DNA of 6,548 nucleotides from Actinomycetota bacterium (GTDB lineage: Bacteria > Actinomycetota > Thermoleophilia > Solirubrobacterales > Solirubrobacteraceae): positions 1 through 6,548 of the forward strand of contig WLNG01000079.1 of the NCBI GenBank assembly GCA_009699915.1, given 5' to 3'. Made by a program: the position numbers and the translations under genes. The notes below the pieces were generated by a model that saw only the letters and a program-made list of their open reading frames with translations, made no database searches and was not told the origin of the DNA. Below are positions 4,951-6,548 of this stretch, one piece after another. Position 1 is the stretch's first letter; each line of letters begins with the position of its first letter.

Positions 4951-4981
4951 CTGCGGGGAATACCCCCCAGCCGGTCCGCAG
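4951..4981 (-). promoter_or_regulatory. Inverted repeat directly upstream of the slipin start
   Basis: CTGCGG (4951-4956) and CCGCAG (4976-4981) form a perfect 6-bp inverted repeat, 1 nt from the slipin ATG. A nested GGGG/CCCC stem (4955-4958 with 4963-4966) competes with it. The - strand hexamer TATTCC (4957-4962), a poor -10 match ending 7 nt before the ATG, lies within the repeat. It could be an operator, a weak terminator for the upstream gene, or chance in GC-rich DNA. Confidence 0.3.
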
Positions 4982-4996
4982 AATCCTCGCAGGCGC

Positions 4997-6421
4997 TCAG
5001 CCGGCCTCGGCAGCGAGCACTTTGCGCGCCTCGGTGACCGCCTGCTCCCGCGTGGTCACCTCGCCCGCATACTGCGCCTCTGCAATAGCGCCGAGCAGCT
5101 CACCGATCCGGGGTCCGAGCGTGATGCCGAGCTCTGCCGCGAGCTCGTCGCCACGCACGAGTGGCCTGGACGGTCCCTCGTGATGCCAGGCCAGCGCTGC
5201 CCCCAGCATCGGAAGAGCGACCTCCTGATGGGCGCAGATCGCCTCCTCTGCGCCACGTCCGCGAGTGGCCAGCCGATCGGCGAGCCCGAGAACGGTGACA
5301 TCGGCGCCGACCGGCTCACAGGCGACCAGATACCTATGGACGATCCGCTGCCCCAGCGGGCGCTCGTGGACGAGGAACCCGAGCCGGAGGTGGTGGCGTG
5401 TCAGCGCCGCGACATGGGCACGCAGGCGCTCGCTCGTGCGCAGGCGCTCGAGGATCTCCCGCGACATCGCCGCCCCCTGACGGTCATGGTCCGGAAAGCC
5501 GATCCGCCCATCCCCAAGGTCGGTATGGGTCTGCGGCTTGGCGATGTCATGAAGCAGCGCAGCCCAGCGCAGCGCCCCGCCGCGCGTGAGCCCGTCGGCA
5601 AGCGGCTCTGCCAGCAGATCGGCGACGCCGGAGGCAAGCTCTTCACCGACGGCCGCGGCAGGGTCGCGTTCGATCGCCACCACCTCGGCGAGCACCTCAA
5701 GCGTGTGCCCATGGACGTCACGGTGGTGGTAGACCGTCTGCTCGACGCCGCGCAGCGCCTCCAGTTCGGGGAGCACGACACCGACCGCGCCGAGCCCCTC
5801 AAGCAGCTCCAGCCCCGACAGCGGGTCGTCTGCGGCCACGACGCGGCGCAGCTCCGCGAAGACGCGCTCGCCCGCCACGCCGCCGAGGCCGCTCGCCCGC
5901 GCGCGGGCAGCGGTCGCCGTCGGCGCGTCGACGGTGAAGTCCAGCTCCAGCGCCAACCTCGCGAGGCGCAGGATGCGCAGGGGGTCCTGATCGAAGGCCT
6001 CCGCAGCGACCATCCGCAGACGTCGATCACGCAGATCTCCCAAGCCACCCGATGGATCGATCGGATCGCCACCCGCCAGGGGCTCAGCGATCGCATTGAC
6101 CGTCAGATCGCGGCGCGCGAGGTCGGCGTCCAGCGTGCCGCCCTGCAGTGCCGAGACGTCGATCTGCCACGCGCCACCCGGCCCGACGATGCGCCAGGAC
6201 CCGAATGCGTCCGAGAGTGCGAACACCGCGGTTCCACGCGGCCCGGCGCTGCGGATCGCGCGGGCGGCCCGCTGCGGATCGCCCTCCACGACGATGTCAA
6301 GATCAAGGATGTCCGACGGACGGCCGAGCAGGCGGTCACGGATGGCACCGCCGACGAGCCACGCAGGTTCCTCGGCGAGCGCGCTGCGCGCGAGCGCCAG
6401 CGGATCGCCGGCGCTGCTCAC
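4997..6421 (-). CDS. cca: CCA-adding / poly(A) polymerase-type tRNA nucleotidyltransferase with HD domain
   Basis: Predicted 474-residue class II nucleotidyltransferase, which builds or repairs the 3' CCA end of tRNA (or adds A tails). The N-terminal catalytic head shows GGAIRDRLLG (24-33), the metal-binding pair Asp40 and Asp42 in DLDIVV, and ARRDLTVNAIA (102-112). DPLRILRLARLALEL (146-160) corresponds to the nucleotide-selecting motif D, and GERVFAELRR (184-193) marks the neck. A C-terminal HD domain carries His239, His291-Asp292 (LLHDIAKP) and Asp382 (ADRLA). The length matches actinobacterial members (near 480). Motif D is usually EDxxR but reads QDPLR (145-149) here. The start is a GTG at 6421, overlapping the alr stop as GTGA, which suggests translational coupling. 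Family assignment is firm. CCA addition rather than polyadenylation is the likelier role but is not proven by sequence. Confidence 0.9.
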   Translation of the reverse strand: MSSAGDPLALARSALAEEPAWLVGGAIRDRLLGRPSDILDLDIVVEGDPQRAARAIRSAGPRGTAVFALSDAFGSWRIVGPGGAWQIDVSALQGGTLDADLARRDLTVNAIAEPLAGGDPIDPSGGLGDLRDRRLRMVAAEAFDQDPLRILRLARLALELDFTVDAPTATAARARASGLGGVAGERVFAELRRVVAADDPLSGLELLEGLGAVGVVLPELEALRGVEQTVYHHRDVHGHTLEVLAEVVAIERDPAAAVGEELASGVADLLAEPLADGLTRGGALRWAALLHDIAKPQTHTDLGDGRIGFPDHDRQGAAMSREILERLRTSERLRAHVAALTRHHLRLGFLVHERPLGQRIVHRYLVACEPVGADVTVLGLADRLATRGRGAEEAICAHQEVALPMLGAALAWHHEGPSRPLVRGDELAAELGITLGPRIGELLGAIAEAQYAGEVTTREQAVTEARKVLAAEAG

Positions 6422-6548
6422 CCGCCCGCGCCTGCGCGAGGGACGCGCGCCGTCAGGCCGCAGGTGATCTCGTAGTTGATCGTGTCGAGGCGGCGTGCCA
6501 CATCCTCAGCGAGGATCCGTTCGCCGTCGCGGGCGCCGATCAGCACCA
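6418..6548 (-). CDS. alr: Alanine racemase, C-terminal end (5' part outside window)
   Basis: The last 42 codons of a - strand gene are present, open to the window edge and ending at TGA (6418-6420). The translation VLIGARDGERILAEDVARR and the segment LDTINYEITCGLTARVPR match the C-terminal beta domain of PLP-dependent alanine racemase. The TINYE-[IV]-x-CG-x-x-x-RVPR motif near the C-terminus is characteristic; its Tyr-containing region lines the dimer entrance to the active site. The enzyme converts L-Ala to D-Ala for peptidoglycan. The catalytic Lys and Tyr lie outside the window. The 3' end overlaps the cca GTG start by 4 nt (GTGA), so alr is probably the upstream gene of the same operon. 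A Gly/Ala/Arg tail of about seven residues follows the conserved motif. Confidence 0.88.
   Translation of the reverse strand, partial: VLIGARDGERILAEDVARRLDTINYEITCGLTARVPRAGAGG

Noticed and set aside
3807..5183. 458-residue + strand open frame opposite the HIT and slipin genes
   Set aside because: High-GC codon bias on the - strand genes leaves the opposite frame free of stops. The protein has no domain, and the - strand has clear HIT and SPFH motifs.
5180..6475. 431-residue + strand open frame opposite cca
   Set aside because: Arg/Asp/Gln-rich shadow of the nucleotidyltransferase gene, which shows all its catalytic motifs on the - strand.

Overview
The window is very GC-rich and densely packed with genes, in the style of a free-living high-GC actinobacterium. 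Three things together suggest a Thermoleophilia / Solirubrobacterales-like organism: an aa3-type oxidase subunit III next to a small one-helix protein, a lipoprotein fusing cytochrome c to a cupredoxin, and a Thr/Gly-rich lipoprotein. This placement is an inference from gene content and base composition. I see no phage, insertion sequence, CRISPR array, rRNA or tRNA.

Left part, 1-1182 (respiration). On the + strand lie the 3' end of cytochrome c oxidase subunit III (ctaE) and a 50-residue one-helix protein 5 nt behind it. Converging on them from the - strand is a lipoprotein with a haem-binding CxxCH domain followed by a type-1 copper domain. It is a plausible electron carrier to the oxidase.

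Middle part, 1183-2818 (small envelope and unknown proteins). A divergent promoter region separates the cytochrome gene from an 87-residue zinc-ribbon protein. Next on the + strand is a lipoprotein whose body is a Thr/Asp/Gly repeat and which ends in a two-cysteine tail. It converges on a - strand gene for a secreted, four-cysteine protein of unknown function.

Right part, 2931-6548 (a compact - strand gene series). In transcription order it holds the 3' end of alanine racemase (alr), a CCA-adding/poly(A) polymerase-type nucleotidyltransferase with an HD domain, a slipin-type SPFH membrane protein, a HIT-family hydrolase and an enoyl-CoA hydratase/isomerase. alr/cca overlap by 4 nt (GTGA), HIT/crotonase overlap by 4 nt (ATGA), and slipin/HIT are 10 nt apart. 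This looks like one or two operons of housekeeping genes joined by tight packing rather than by one pathway.

The most notable recurring signal is in the start regions. Several genes lack a well-placed Shine-Dalgarno sequence but have a TANNNT hexamer 6-9 nt before the ATG, as expected for leaderless transcripts. I did not find a clearly novel multi-gene system. The best leads are the cytochrome-cupredoxin fusion, the Cys-ended repeat lipoprotein and the leaderless-start pattern.
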